From an uncultured Butyrivibrio sp. (lineage in GTDB: Bacteria > Bacillota > Clostridia > Lachnospirales > Lachnospiraceae): 64,000 nucleotides of DNA. Position numbers and translations under genes: made by a program. Below the pieces are notes generated by a model. That model did not search any database and was not told the DNA's origin. It saw nothing but the letters and a program-made list of their open reading frames with translations. Below are positions 8,525 to 17,292 of the stretch, one piece after another (the stretch's first letter is position 1; each line of letters begins with the position of its first letter). The stretch lies in contig NZ_CAMVPU010000016.1 in NCBI RefSeq assembly GCF_947169445.1, positions 10,005 through 74,004 of the forward strand, given 5' to 3'.

Positions 8525-9282
8525 ATAAAAGAAATTATTCCAAGGAACTAGAAAATAAAATAGCACAGTTTACAAAAGAAGATATTCATCCAAGACTTCT
8601 TTTACATGCCTGCTGTGCACCCTGTTCATCATATTGTCTTGAGTATCTGAGAGAATTTTTTGATGTTACGGTTTTTTTCTATAATCCGAATATCACCGAG
8701 GAAAAGGAGTATAGGAAAAGAGTAGAAGAGGAAAAGCGGCTTATAGCTGAGTACAACAGGCAGGTTTCGGAGAAGAATTTTGAAGGAATGAACTCCGATT
8801 CTGGCGCAAGGCTGATCGAGATATTGGAAGGGGATTACATTCCAAAGGACTTTTTCGAGGCGGTCAAAGGTTTTGAAGATTGTCCTGAGGGAGGAGATCG
8901 CTGCAGGAAATGCTTTGAGCTAAGACTTGATGAAACTGCAAGGATTGCTTTGCAAAATGGTTTTGAGTATTTCACCACCACTTTGACAATAAGCCCTCTT
9001 AAAAATGCTGACGTCCTTAATGAGGTAGGACAAGAAGCAGCCCGCATGATAAATGAAGAATTTTTCGCTGAAAAGAGCGGTGATAATTCTGAAAGTAGGG
9101 ACGGCCTTAAAGAAGTCATATTCCTTCCCTCGGATTTTAAGAAAAAGAATGGCTATAAGCGTTCTATAGAACTTTCCCATAAGTTCGGGCTCTACAGGCA
9201 GGATTATTGTGGTTGTGGCTTTTCGAAAGCCCAGAGAGAAAAAGAAAAACAGGAAAAGGAACAACTTGAACAATCAGATTGA
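8521..9282 (+). CDS. queH: Epoxyqueuosine reductase QueH (DUF208 family)
   Basis: QueH reduces epoxyqueuosine to queuosine in tRNA and replaces the B12-dependent QueG. The 253-residue protein shows the family's cysteines: HACCAPCSSYC near residues 28-38, a CRKCFELRL pair near 128-131, and DYCGCGFS near the C-terminus. These would hold the iron-sulfur cluster and the second metal. The start codon is TTG, overlapping the end of aroEK, so the two are co-translated. The Lys/Glu-rich tail is unstructured. Confidence 0.9.
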   Translation: MNKRNYSKELENKIAQFTKEDIHPRLLLHACCAPCSSYCLEYLREFFDVTVFFYNPNITEEKEYRKRVEEEKRLIAEYNRQVSEKNFEGMNSDSGARLIEILEGDYIPKDFFEAVKGFEDCPEGGDRCRKCFELRLDETARIALQNGFEYFTTTLTISPLKNADVLNEVGQEAARMINEEFFAEKSGDNSESRDGLKEVIFLPSDFKKKNGYKRSIELSHKFGLYRQDYCGCGFSKAQREKEKQEKEQLEQSD

Positions 9283-9421
9283 ATATTCAATTGGATATTC
9301 ATGATTCTGAAATGTTGATTGAAAAGAGATTCTCTGCTAAAATCGTTTTTGTTCTTTTTACTAGAAGATTAATTATTTATTTTCCTATTGATAATGTTTT
9401 TATAAGAAAGAAGGTTTAGTT

Positions 9422-11191
9422 TTGGAAAAAGTACTTGAACTTATTTCTACAGTAGTAGGAGATGCCTTTGAGGCAGCTGGATATGACAGGGAGCTTGGAA
9501 GAGTGACCATATCCAACAGACCTGATCTGTGCGAATACCAGTGTAATGGTGCTATGGCCGGCGCCAAGAAATACGGCAAGGCTCCTTTTATTATTGCTGA
9601 TGAAGTGGCAGACAAGCTGGCAGGCAATGATATGTTTGAAAAGGTGGAGTCTGTTAAGCCTGGATTTTTGAATATCACTGTTAGCGGTGATTTTGCAAGA
9701 AGCTACATCGTAAGAATGCTTCATGAGAAGCACTTTGGTGTGGAGATGCCTGGTCATGAGCCTACATATATTATTGATTACGGCGGACCAAATGTTGCTA
9801 AGTCACTTCACGTAGGACATCTTCGTTCTGCAGTTATTGGTGAGAGTATAAAGAGAATCCTTAAATATACAGGAAATAAGGTTATCGGTGATGCACATCT
9901 TGGTGACTGGGGCCTTCAGATGGGCCTTGTTATCACAGAGCTTAAAGAGAGACAGCCTGACCTTTGCTATTTTGATCCTGATTTCACAGGCACTTATCCT
10001 AAGGAAGCTCCTTTTACAGTAAAAGAGCTGGGAGAGATTTATCCAACAGCCAGCGCTAAGTCCAAAGAAGATGAGGATTATAAGGCAAGAGCAATGGAAG
10101 CTACAAAGCTGCTTCAGGATGGTTACAAGCCATACAGAGCGCTTTGGCATCACATTATGAACGTTTCTCTTGCTGATCTTAAGCAAAACTACAAGAACCT
10201 TAACGTAGACTTTGATCTCTGGAAGGGAGAGTCAGATGCTGACCCTGTTATCCCGGAAATGGTTGAGTACATGAAGTCACATGGCTATGCTCATGAGAGC
10301 CAGGGAGCACTTGTTGTTGATGTAGCAGAGGAGACTGATACAAAAGAGATTCCTCCATGCATGATCCTTAAGTCAGACGGAGCTTCTTTGTACAACACAA
10401 CTGACCTTGCTACTATCAAGCAGCGTATGGATGAGAATCACCCACAGGGCATCATCTATGTTGTTGACAAGAGACAGGAGCTTTACTTTACACAAGTATT
10501 CCGCTGTGCTCGCAAGACCAAGCTGGTTATGCCTGAGACGGAGCTTCATTTTGTAGACTTTGGAACCATGAACGGCAGTGATGGTAAGCCTTTCAAGACA
10601 AGAGCTGGCGGAGTAATGCCTCTTGGAGATCTTATATCTGAGATCGATGAGAAGATGTACAGAAGGATCAAAGAGGGTAATCCTGAAATGGCTGAGGATG
10701 AGGCAAGGGATACAGCTCATAAGATCGCACTTTCAGCTCTTAAGTACGGCGATCTTTCCAACCAGCCTTCCAAGGACTATGTTTTCGATATTGAGAAGTT
10801 TACTTCCTTCGAGGGAGATACAGGCCCATACATTCTTTACACTATCGTACGAATCAAGTCTATTCTTAAGAAGTACGAGGCAGAAGGCGGAAATGTTAAG
10901 GAAGCTAAGCTTGGAAATCCTGACAGCGCAGCTATGAAGGATCTTATGCTTTTGCTTACAAGATTTGCTGATGCAATAGAGAGCGCTTCCAAGGATTTTG
11001 CTCCTAACAGAATCTGCGCATATATTTATGATCTGAGTAATGCATTTAACAGCTTCTATCATGGAACCAAGATTCTTTCTGAGTCAGACCCTGATAAAAA
11101 GAGCAGTTACATTGCACTTTTGAATACAACACTTAAAGTTCTTGAAACAGGCATTGATCTGTTAGGCTTTGCCTCACCTGAGAGAATGTAA
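9422..11191 (+). CDS. argS: Arginyl-tRNA synthetase
   Basis: This enzyme charges tRNA-Arg. The 589-residue class I synthetase has an N-terminal ArgRS additional domain (residues 1-100), the HIGH-type motif as HVGH in NVAKSLHVGHLRSAVIG (near residue 127), a KMSK-like region as GKPFKTRAGG, and the all-alpha DALR anticodon-binding domain at the C-terminus. The start is TTG with only a weak purine stretch upstream. It is a monocistronic or lightly coupled gene; a MATE exporter follows 75 bp later. Confidence 0.95.
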   Translation: MEKVLELISTVVGDAFEAAGYDRELGRVTISNRPDLCEYQCNGAMAGAKKYGKAPFIIADEVADKLAGNDMFEKVESVKPGFLNITVSGDFARSYIVRMLHEKHFGVEMPGHEPTYIIDYGGPNVAKSLHVGHLRSAVIGESIKRILKYTGNKVIGDAHLGDWGLQMGLVITELKERQPDLCYFDPDFTGTYPKEAPFTVKELGEIYPTASAKSKEDEDYKARAMEATKLLQDGYKPYRALWHHIMNVSLADLKQNYKNLNVDFDLWKGESDADPVIPEMVEYMKSHGYAHESQGALVVDVAEETDTKEIPPCMILKSDGASLYNTTDLATIKQRMDENHPQGIIYVVDKRQELYFTQVFRCARKTKLVMPETELHFVDFGTMNGSDGKPFKTRAGGVMPLGDLISEIDEKMYRRIKEGNPEMAEDEARDTAHKIALSALKYGDLSNQPSKDYVFDIEKFTSFEGDTGPYILYTIVRIKSILKKYEAEGGNVKEAKLGNPDSAAMKDLMLLLTRFADAIESASKDFAPNRICAYIYDLSNAFNSFYHGTKILSESDPDKKSSYIALLNTTLKVLETGIDLLGFASPERM

Positions 11192-11266
11192 GTGATATAT
11201 GGAGCTGGAAAAGATTTAGAGCGTACAGTTCGTAATCTTTATATTGCGTTCAATTAGGTATATTTA

Positions 11267-12613
11267 ATGAAAACAGAAAATACTCATATGTTCAGCAACA
11301 GGAAACTTCTCCTGTTGCTGATTCCAATTATAGCTGAACAATTTTTAAATTCCCTTATGGGAATGGCTGATTCCATGATGGTCAGCAACGTAGGCGCAGC
11401 AGCACTTTCAGGAGTGTCCCTGGTTGACTCCATCAATAACCTGGTGGTACAGGCCTTTAATGCCATGGCGACGGGCGGTGTCATTATCTGCTCCACCTAT
11501 GTGGGACAGAAGGATATAAAAAGAGCTAATCAGGCAGCCAGGCAGGTTGTGCTGGTATCTGCTTTTATTTCTTTTCTTTTAATGGTGATCTGTCTTGTCT
11601 TTAGAAATCAGCTTCTTAGAATGATCTTTGGCCAGATTGATCAGGATGTAATGCAGGCTGCCAGTATATATTTCCTTTTGACAATACTGTCTTACCCGGG
11701 AATATCTCTTGCTGCCGCAGGAAGCGCCATATTCAGGGCACAGTCCAATACGAAACTTCCAATGAATGTTGCCATAGTTTCCAATATCCTTAACGTGGCC
11801 GGAAATGCACTTTTGATCTGGGGCTTTGGACTTGGAGTGTACGGAGCTGCTATAGCAACTCTTTCATCAAGGCTTTTTTCTGCAATAGTTCTGCTGGTAC
11901 TACTTAGAAGAGATAATCAGCTTATTTCCATAAGAGAATATCACAGAATCAGGCCTGAGGCTGACAAGATAAAGAATATACTGGCAATGGGAATTCCCAA
12001 TGGAATCGAAAATTCCATGTTCCAGTTTGGTAAGCTGGCTATTCAGTCTTCGGTATCAACCCTTGGAACAATGGCGATTGCAGCCCAGTCAATGGCAAAT
12101 ATCTTCGAAAATGTCAATGGTGTTGCGGGAATCGGCGTGGGAATAGGACTTATGACCATAACCGGACAGTGTCTTGGGGCAGGCCGCAAGGATGAAGCAG
12201 TTTACTATACGAAGAAGATGATCCTATGGGGCTATATAGCTATTTTGAGCAGCTGCCTGTTTACCTATGCTATTGCAAGACCTGTTACAATGCTGGCGGG
12301 AATGCAGGAGGAGAGTGCAAGACTTTGCATTTACATGCTGGGCTGGATAACCATAGTAAAACCGATTCTGTGGCCGGTATCTTTTGTTACACCTTATGCC
12401 ATGAGAGCTGCCGGAGATGTGAAATTCTCCATGATCGTGGCAACGCTTACCATGTGGCTGTGCCGTGTAACTCTGGCAACATACCTTATTCGTTTCATGG
12501 GAATAGGAGCCATGGGCGTTTGGATTGGAATGTTCTGTGATTGGGGAATAAGAGGCATTATTTTTACAATCAGATTTAAAAGCGGAAAATGGATTCATAA
12601 AGTTGTAGACTGA
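11267..12613 (+). CDS. MATE family efflux transporter
   Basis: This is an inner-membrane exporter of the multidrug and toxin extrusion fold, 448 residues with about twelve hydrophobic helices. The N-terminal MSNVGAAALSGVSLVDSI region is typical of NorM/DinF-like MATE proteins, which couple export to Na+ or H+. The substrate cannot be told from sequence. A terminator follows directly. Confidence 0.9.
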   Translation: MKTENTHMFSNRKLLLLLIPIIAEQFLNSLMGMADSMMVSNVGAAALSGVSLVDSINNLVVQAFNAMATGGVIICSTYVGQKDIKRANQAARQVVLVSAFISFLLMVICLVFRNQLLRMIFGQIDQDVMQAASIYFLLTILSYPGISLAAAGSAIFRAQSNTKLPMNVAIVSNILNVAGNALLIWGFGLGVYGAAIATLSSRLFSAIVLLVLLRRDNQLISIREYHRIRPEADKIKNILAMGIPNGIENSMFQFGKLAIQSSVSTLGTMAIAAQSMANIFENVNGVAGIGVGIGLMTITGQCLGAGRKDEAVYYTKKMILWGYIAILSSCLFTYAIARPVTMLAGMQEESARLCIYMLGWITIVKPILWPVSFVTPYAMRAAGDVKFSMIVATLTMWLCRVTLATYLIRFMGIGAMGVWIGMFCDWGIRGIIFTIRFKSGKWIHKVVD

Positions 12614-12623
12614 TATAGATATA

Positions 12624-12661
12624 GAGGATGTTCGTGGGTTGTGCCATGAGCATCCTTTTTA
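12624..12661 (+). terminator. Rho-independent terminator after the MATE gene
   Basis: AGGATG at about 12626 pairs with GCATCCT at about 12651 with partial pairing inside the loop, followed by five T. Confidence 0.6.
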
Positions 12662-12799
12662 TGTGCAGGCCCGCATATTGAAAATTAGCTACTTTGTAGC
12701 ATGTGTGCCGCACTACGAGTAGATGATAATAATTTTATGTTTATTTAATAAATATGGTATCTCAATCTGAAATATAATTAATGTGAAAGGAGTGATTGT

Positions 12800-13444
12800 A
12801 TGAGGAAAATGAAGGTGTCCTATAGGATGGCTATGGCGGTTATCATTGTGCTTTGGATGTATGCAGCACTTGCTGTAACAGGAAAGGCCAGCGATTTTGA
12901 TCCTGCATTTTATGCTGCTCAGTATCCGGATGTTGTTGCGGCTTATGGAACAGATCCTGCGGCGCTTTATAACCATTACCTTACCTTTGGTATAAATGAG
13001 CACAGGTTTAAAAACGCTCAGGAAGCCGCCTATGGCATAGTAGATACGGTGACAACAGTTGATGCTTTTATAGTGCCTATGACCTATGTGGATGTGGATA
13101 TCGCCAATCAGCAGATGATCTATTATGTAAACAGTATTCCGGTACTTTCTTCCTCAATAGTCACTGGTAATGTTAACAAGGGGAATGGAACACCAACCGG
13201 TGTATTCTACATAAATTCTAAAATTCCTGGAAAACGCCTTGTGGGGCCTACCTGGGATGTGTGGGTTGACAGATGGATGCGCTTTACAGGAAATGTGGGA
13301 CTTCATGATGCCAGCTGGAGAAAAGAGTTCGGCGGAGATGTATATACTCGAAACGGCTCCCACGGCTGTGTAAACCTTCCTTCGGATGTTGCCAAAGCCC
13401 TGTATGACATGGTTGAAGTAGGAACCATGGTAAGAGTTCACTAA
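12800..13444 (+). CDS. Secreted L,D-transpeptidase (YkuD domain)
   Basis: This probably crosslinks or modifies peptidoglycan outside the membrane. The 214-residue protein begins with an N-terminal signal/anchor (residues 1-30). A short repeat-like module (FDPAFYAAQYPDVVAAYG, about 37-70) follows, of a type often found in secreted Firmicute proteins. The C-terminal YkuD domain has the catalytic His and Cys in HGCVNLP (Cys near residue 191). The ATG follows AAAGGAGTG. It stands alone between two terminators. Confidence 0.9.
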   Translation: MRKMKVSYRMAMAVIIVLWMYAALAVTGKASDFDPAFYAAQYPDVVAAYGTDPAALYNHYLTFGINEHRFKNAQEAAYGIVDTVTTVDAFIVPMTYVDVDIANQQMIYYVNSIPVLSSSIVTGNVNKGNGTPTGVFYINSKIPGKRLVGPTWDVWVDRWMRFTGNVGLHDASWRKEFGGDVYTRNGSHGCVNLPSDVAKALYDMVEVGTMVRVH

Positions 13445-13479
13445 ATTTCGTATAAGTTTTTTATGATGAGTTTTTCTAA

Positions 13480-13510
13480 AGGCTGCGATTAAAATCGCAG
13501 CCTTTTACAA
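13480..13510 (+). terminator. Rho-independent terminator after the L,D-transpeptidase gene
   Basis: AGGCTGCGATT pairs with AATCGCAGCCT around a 2-nt loop, then TTTT. The stem is almost perfect. Confidence 0.85.
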
Positions 13511-13586
13511 TATATAGTTGTTTTACTTTTTATTTTTATGTTCGTATAAATATTCAGACGATAAAAATAATAGGAGTGAGAAAGTT

Positions 13587-14069
13587 ATGGGAAAGGTAAT
13601 TCGTTACAGAGATTTTAATGAGATGACAATTGCATTTATATTTTTAGGACTAACAGGAGTTGTTTTTGGAAGCTGCATGTTATTTGCAAGTATCAGCTGT
13701 GCCTCCTACAATCTGAACTTCGGAGTGGGAGCCACAAGAGTGATGCTCGATGCAATGATTCATGGAAGCATATTTACTGTTTCAGGACTTCTTCTTATAG
13801 TTCTTTGCAGTTTTAGTATTTTCCCAATAATCACAAAGAGAAAGGTTGATATACTCTGGGGAATGTCTATCCTGACTATAGTGGCATCTGTTCTTGATAT
13901 CATCAAGAATCTTATTACCGGAAGACATCTTTTTTCAATGATCGTATCAGTAATCGCTCTGGGCGCATGCTGCATGATCTACTACATGATCAACTTCACC
14001 AGAAAGAAAATGAATCAGCGAATCCTCATCAAACTGAAAGAATCAGCTTCCCTCAAAAAAGCCTGCTAA
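13587..14069 (+). CDS. Four-helix membrane protein of unknown function
   Basis: The 160-residue product has about four hydrophobic segments (near residues 15-40, 60-85, 95-115, 120-140) and a basic C-terminal tail. I start it at 13587 because TAGGAGTGAG lies six nt upstream; the longer reading frame from 13518 has no ribosome site. I do not recognise the family. The next gene, a SpoIIE-type phosphatase, begins 84 bp later and could be co-transcribed. Confidence 0.75.
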   Translation: MGKVIRYRDFNEMTIAFIFLGLTGVVFGSCMLFASISCASYNLNFGVGATRVMLDAMIHGSIFTVSGLLLIVLCSFSIFPIITKRKVDILWGMSILTIVASVLDIIKNLITGRHLFSMIVSVIALGACCMIYYMINFTRKKMNQRILIKLKESASLKKAC

Positions 14070-14152
14070 AAGACTGCAGCCTGAAAATGTCTCTCTATGA
14101 TATAATATCAAAAAGGCGATAACATTTTTGGGATATTTTGAGGGGTAAGTTT

Positions 14153-16204
14153 ATGTTATCAATGCTAATAAAAATGACGTCTATTTCGGTTCTTTATGTT
14201 GTTCTGACAGTCTTTTTGTGGCTAAAAACAAGAAATAAGAAACTAAATATCTTATCTATTATAGCTATCGGAATAATCTATGGTATATGCTCAATCCTTT
14301 CCACACATTTTGCCGTTAATTATGGCCATATGCTGCTTAATCTGAGAGATGTGGCACCTTTGGCTGCAGGCCTTTTCTTCCATCCTGTAGCAGGAGTTAT
14401 AGCAGGACTCATGGGCGGTATAGAAAGATATATCGTAGGCACATATTTTGGTATAGGTACGTATACCAGGATTGCCTGCAGCGTATCTACCTGCCTTGCC
14501 GGATTTGTGGCTCTTGTGATGCATGTGAAGGTTTTTAAGGGCAAGAAGCCGTCACCCATGTATGCCTTTTTTATGGGGGCAGTCATGGAAGTGTTCCACA
14601 TGTATGTGGTTTTTATCACTCATAGAAGCGACATGAGAATGGCCTTCGTTGTGGTAAAAGCTTGCTCCATTCCGATGATCATTTTTTCTGGTATCGCACT
14701 TGCGACAATGTCTGTTTGTCTTGAGATTCTGGCAAAAGAGTGGAAGAATCCCTTTAAGGAAATCAAAAGTGAGGAAATTTCCGTTTCTCAGACCTTTCAG
14801 AAATGGCTCTTTATTGTGACACTTTCGGTCATTCTGATAAACTTTATTTTTTCTTTCAGACTTCAGAGTCAGTCATCCTATCAGAATGGCTGCGAAGCTA
14901 TCAACAGTACAGCTACAGATGTTAAAAACAGGATAGATGGCGGACTTAAGTACGTTGTTCCCGGGAACTCAGAGTATTACGAGATTATCAAAGACGATGG
15001 GACTATTATTGTCGGCAAGAATGCCAATAAGGTAGTATCTACGGAAATGATGGAAAGCTTGAATAGGCATAGGGATGGCGATTTTTACTACGAAGAATAT
15101 TTTGGTGAAAAGATGCTAAGTAAGGTGGACACCCTTAATTCTAACCTTACGCTGTTGACATATATCCCGGAAAGTGAGTTGTTCTGGGACAGAAATGCTC
15201 AGGCCTATGAGACGGCATTTGCAGATATTCTTTTGTTTACGGTTATCTATATGCTGATTGCGTTCCTTGTCAGACAGATCGTGGTAAAAAATATCGATCT
15301 TATCAACGTGTCGCTGGACAAGATCACAAACGGCGATCTAAATGAGGTCGTAACAGTCAGAAACTCATCAGAGTTTGCTTCTCTATCAGATGACATCAAC
15401 CAGACTGTTGATGCCCTGAAAGGCTATATTGATGCTGCGGAAAAGAGAATAGAGCAGGAGCTGGTTTTTGCAAGGACAATTCAGGAATCGTCACTTCCAA
15501 GATACTTTGTGTTCCCGGGAAGAGCCGATGAATTTGAAATATATGCTACCATGAAGGCTGCCAAGGAAGTGGGCGGAGATTTTTACGATTTCTTTTTCAC
15601 TGACAGAAATAAGCTGGCTCTGGTTATCGCAGATGTTTCAGGAAAAGGTATTCCTGCCTCTCTTTTCATGATGCGTAGTAAAACTGCCATAAGAAGCTTT
15701 GCGGAATCAGGTGGGACACCCTCTGAGATCATAGAAAAAGCCAACAATGCTCTTTGCGAGGGCAATGATGCGGAAATGTTTGTAACAGTCTGGATAGGAA
15801 TCCTGGATCTGGAAACAGGACTTATGAGATGCGCCAACGCAGGACACGAGTATCCGCTTATAAAGCATGAAGGCGGCGACTTTGAGCTTATAAAGGATAA
15901 GCACAGTCTTGCTCTGGCAGCGATGGAGGGACTTAAGGCCAAGGAATACGAGATGACCTTAGTACCGGGAGATAAGCTTTTTGTATATACAGATGGTATA
16001 CCTGAGGCTATCAACGAAAACGTTGTCCAATATGGAACAGACAGGCTTATTGATGCTATTAATGAGGTAAAAGATAAAGAGTTTACCCAGATACTTCCAC
16101 ATCTGTCACAAAGCGTTGCCGACTTTAGAGGAAAAGCGGATCAGTTTGATGATATTACTATGCTGGGCTTTGAATTTAAAAAATATGCAGATAAGATGTC
16201 CTGA
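14153..16204 (+). CDS. Membrane-bound PP2C (SpoIIE-type) phosphatase with a 5TM-LYT sensor
   Basis: Likely a serine phosphatase that relays an envelope signal to a partner-switching pathway (anti-sigma antagonist). The 683-residue protein has five to six N-terminal helices resembling the LytS-type 5TMR domain (about 1-195; motif NLRDVAPLAAG). Then come a further helix and an extracytoplasmic region (215-345), a helix, a HAMP-like linker (about 375-430) and a C-terminal SpoIIE domain. The latter has the metal motifs GGDFYDF and ADVSGKGIPASLFM, and a terminal DDIT. ATG 14153 follows AGGGG; an in-frame TTG at 14138 is less likely. No anti-sigma gene is adjacent. Confidence 0.88.
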   Translation: MLSMLIKMTSISVLYVVLTVFLWLKTRNKKLNILSIIAIGIIYGICSILSTHFAVNYGHMLLNLRDVAPLAAGLFFHPVAGVIAGLMGGIERYIVGTYFGIGTYTRIACSVSTCLAGFVALVMHVKVFKGKKPSPMYAFFMGAVMEVFHMYVVFITHRSDMRMAFVVVKACSIPMIIFSGIALATMSVCLEILAKEWKNPFKEIKSEEISVSQTFQKWLFIVTLSVILINFIFSFRLQSQSSYQNGCEAINSTATDVKNRIDGGLKYVVPGNSEYYEIIKDDGTIIVGKNANKVVSTEMMESLNRHRDGDFYYEEYFGEKMLSKVDTLNSNLTLLTYIPESELFWDRNAQAYETAFADILLFTVIYMLIAFLVRQIVVKNIDLINVSLDKITNGDLNEVVTVRNSSEFASLSDDINQTVDALKGYIDAAEKRIEQELVFARTIQESSLPRYFVFPGRADEFEIYATMKAAKEVGGDFYDFFFTDRNKLALVIADVSGKGIPASLFMMRSKTAIRSFAESGGTPSEIIEKANNALCEGNDAEMFVTVWIGILDLETGLMRCANAGHEYPLIKHEGGDFELIKDKHSLALAAMEGLKAKEYEMTLVPGDKLFVYTDGIPEAINENVVQYGTDRLIDAINEVKDKEFTQILPHLSQSVADFRGKADQFDDITMLGFEFKKYADKMS

Positions 16205-16208
16205 TGGT

Positions 16209-17015
16209 TTATGTGTGTTTTGGTTTTAGCCGCTCAATCCTTGGGGAAATCTTGAGCTTTAGGTAAATATCCGCATATTGTGAGGGGGAGAGATCCTCCA
16301 CATAGTTTTGTGGATAATTTTTTACTATTCCATTTCTTTTCAGAATGTCAGCGGCCTTATTGTAGGCGATAGCTGCCTCGGCTTCTGAGTTGTAGTTTCC
16401 GACTACATAGTTACTGCGAACATGGATCACAGCCTTGTATCTGACAAAGCCGTTTTCTGCAAACTGTCTCACGCCACGATATCTGTTCAGGATAATGATA
16501 TTTTCATACCGAAAGTCCGTAGGATCGTCGTTTACAAACTGATAGTCCCGGCCCTTAACTGAGTAGCTCTGAATTCCATAGCGGGACAGGAGCGAGAGCT
16601 GGCTTCCGTAATCAGCTACAAAAAGATGGTTTCCTCTTTTCATTATCTTGTGTGAAGAATAATAGAAAAGATCTTCAATATCGAATTTCAGGGCGTAATC
16701 AGGCGCTATATGATATGTGAAATATTTCTTTTCCAGATAAATGGGATTGGCGATGTACATACCCTTGTCCCGGAAATTAAGAAGACAGACGAATTTACCG
16801 TAGGGAATGTGCAGTGAATCCTTATAGGAAGAAATTGAAATGGATTTGTCGGAAAGAATTTTTGCAGCTTCTTTGTAAACGGCAGCGGCATTTTTTTTAT
16901 CGGAAAAAGAGCCCAGCGAAATATGCTTGCCATTATAGGTGATGGAAGCTCTGTAGGATGGTGTGCCATCCTTTAACTTTGTAGAATATACCCCGATCGC
17001 TTTTGTGTTTTTCAA
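16209..17015 (-). CDS. AP2-domain DNA-binding protein with a degenerate HNH-like core
   Basis: Probably a DNA-binding regulator derived from an HNH-AP2 homing endonuclease. The 268-residue protein has two AP2-like modules: residues 7-52 (GVYSTKLKDG, YRASITYNGK, LGSFSD, AAAVYKEAA) and about 185-232 (RGVRQFAENG, YKAVIHVRS, AAIAYNKAAD). Between them lies a segment ending in NDDPTDFRYENIIILN. It resembles the end of an HNH fold, but I do not see the catalytic His pair. The gene is convergent with the SpoIIE gene, with only four bases between the stops. The function is inferred from domains only. Confidence 0.75.
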   Translation of the reverse strand: MKNTKAIGVYSTKLKDGTPSYRASITYNGKHISLGSFSDKKNAAAVYKEAAKILSDKSISISSYKDSLHIPYGKFVCLLNFRDKGMYIANPIYLEKKYFTYHIAPDYALKFDIEDLFYYSSHKIMKRGNHLFVADYGSQLSLLSRYGIQSYSVKGRDYQFVNDDPTDFRYENIIILNRYRGVRQFAENGFVRYKAVIHVRSNYVVGNYNSEAEAAIAYNKAADILKRNGIVKNYPQNYVEDLSPSQYADIYLKLKISPRIERLKPKHT

Positions 17016-17292
17016 GATAATCCCCCAAAAATCAGCAAAATAAAGATGGTGTGAAGTTGATTTTGAATCCTTATTATGAAAATTGAATAACTTTAATAAT
17101 TCAAAGTGCTAAAATATTAGGTAGATATTACTGACGTTATTATGGTATACTGAGTACTCAAAGAGCTATTATTGTTACTGCCTGCAACATATCTGTAATG
17201 TGAGTAGTAACTGATCTAAAATGATTATTCTGATAGCTTCATCGCACACACAAATATATGAATATTGTATCAGTAAGTGAGGAGTAAACGCA

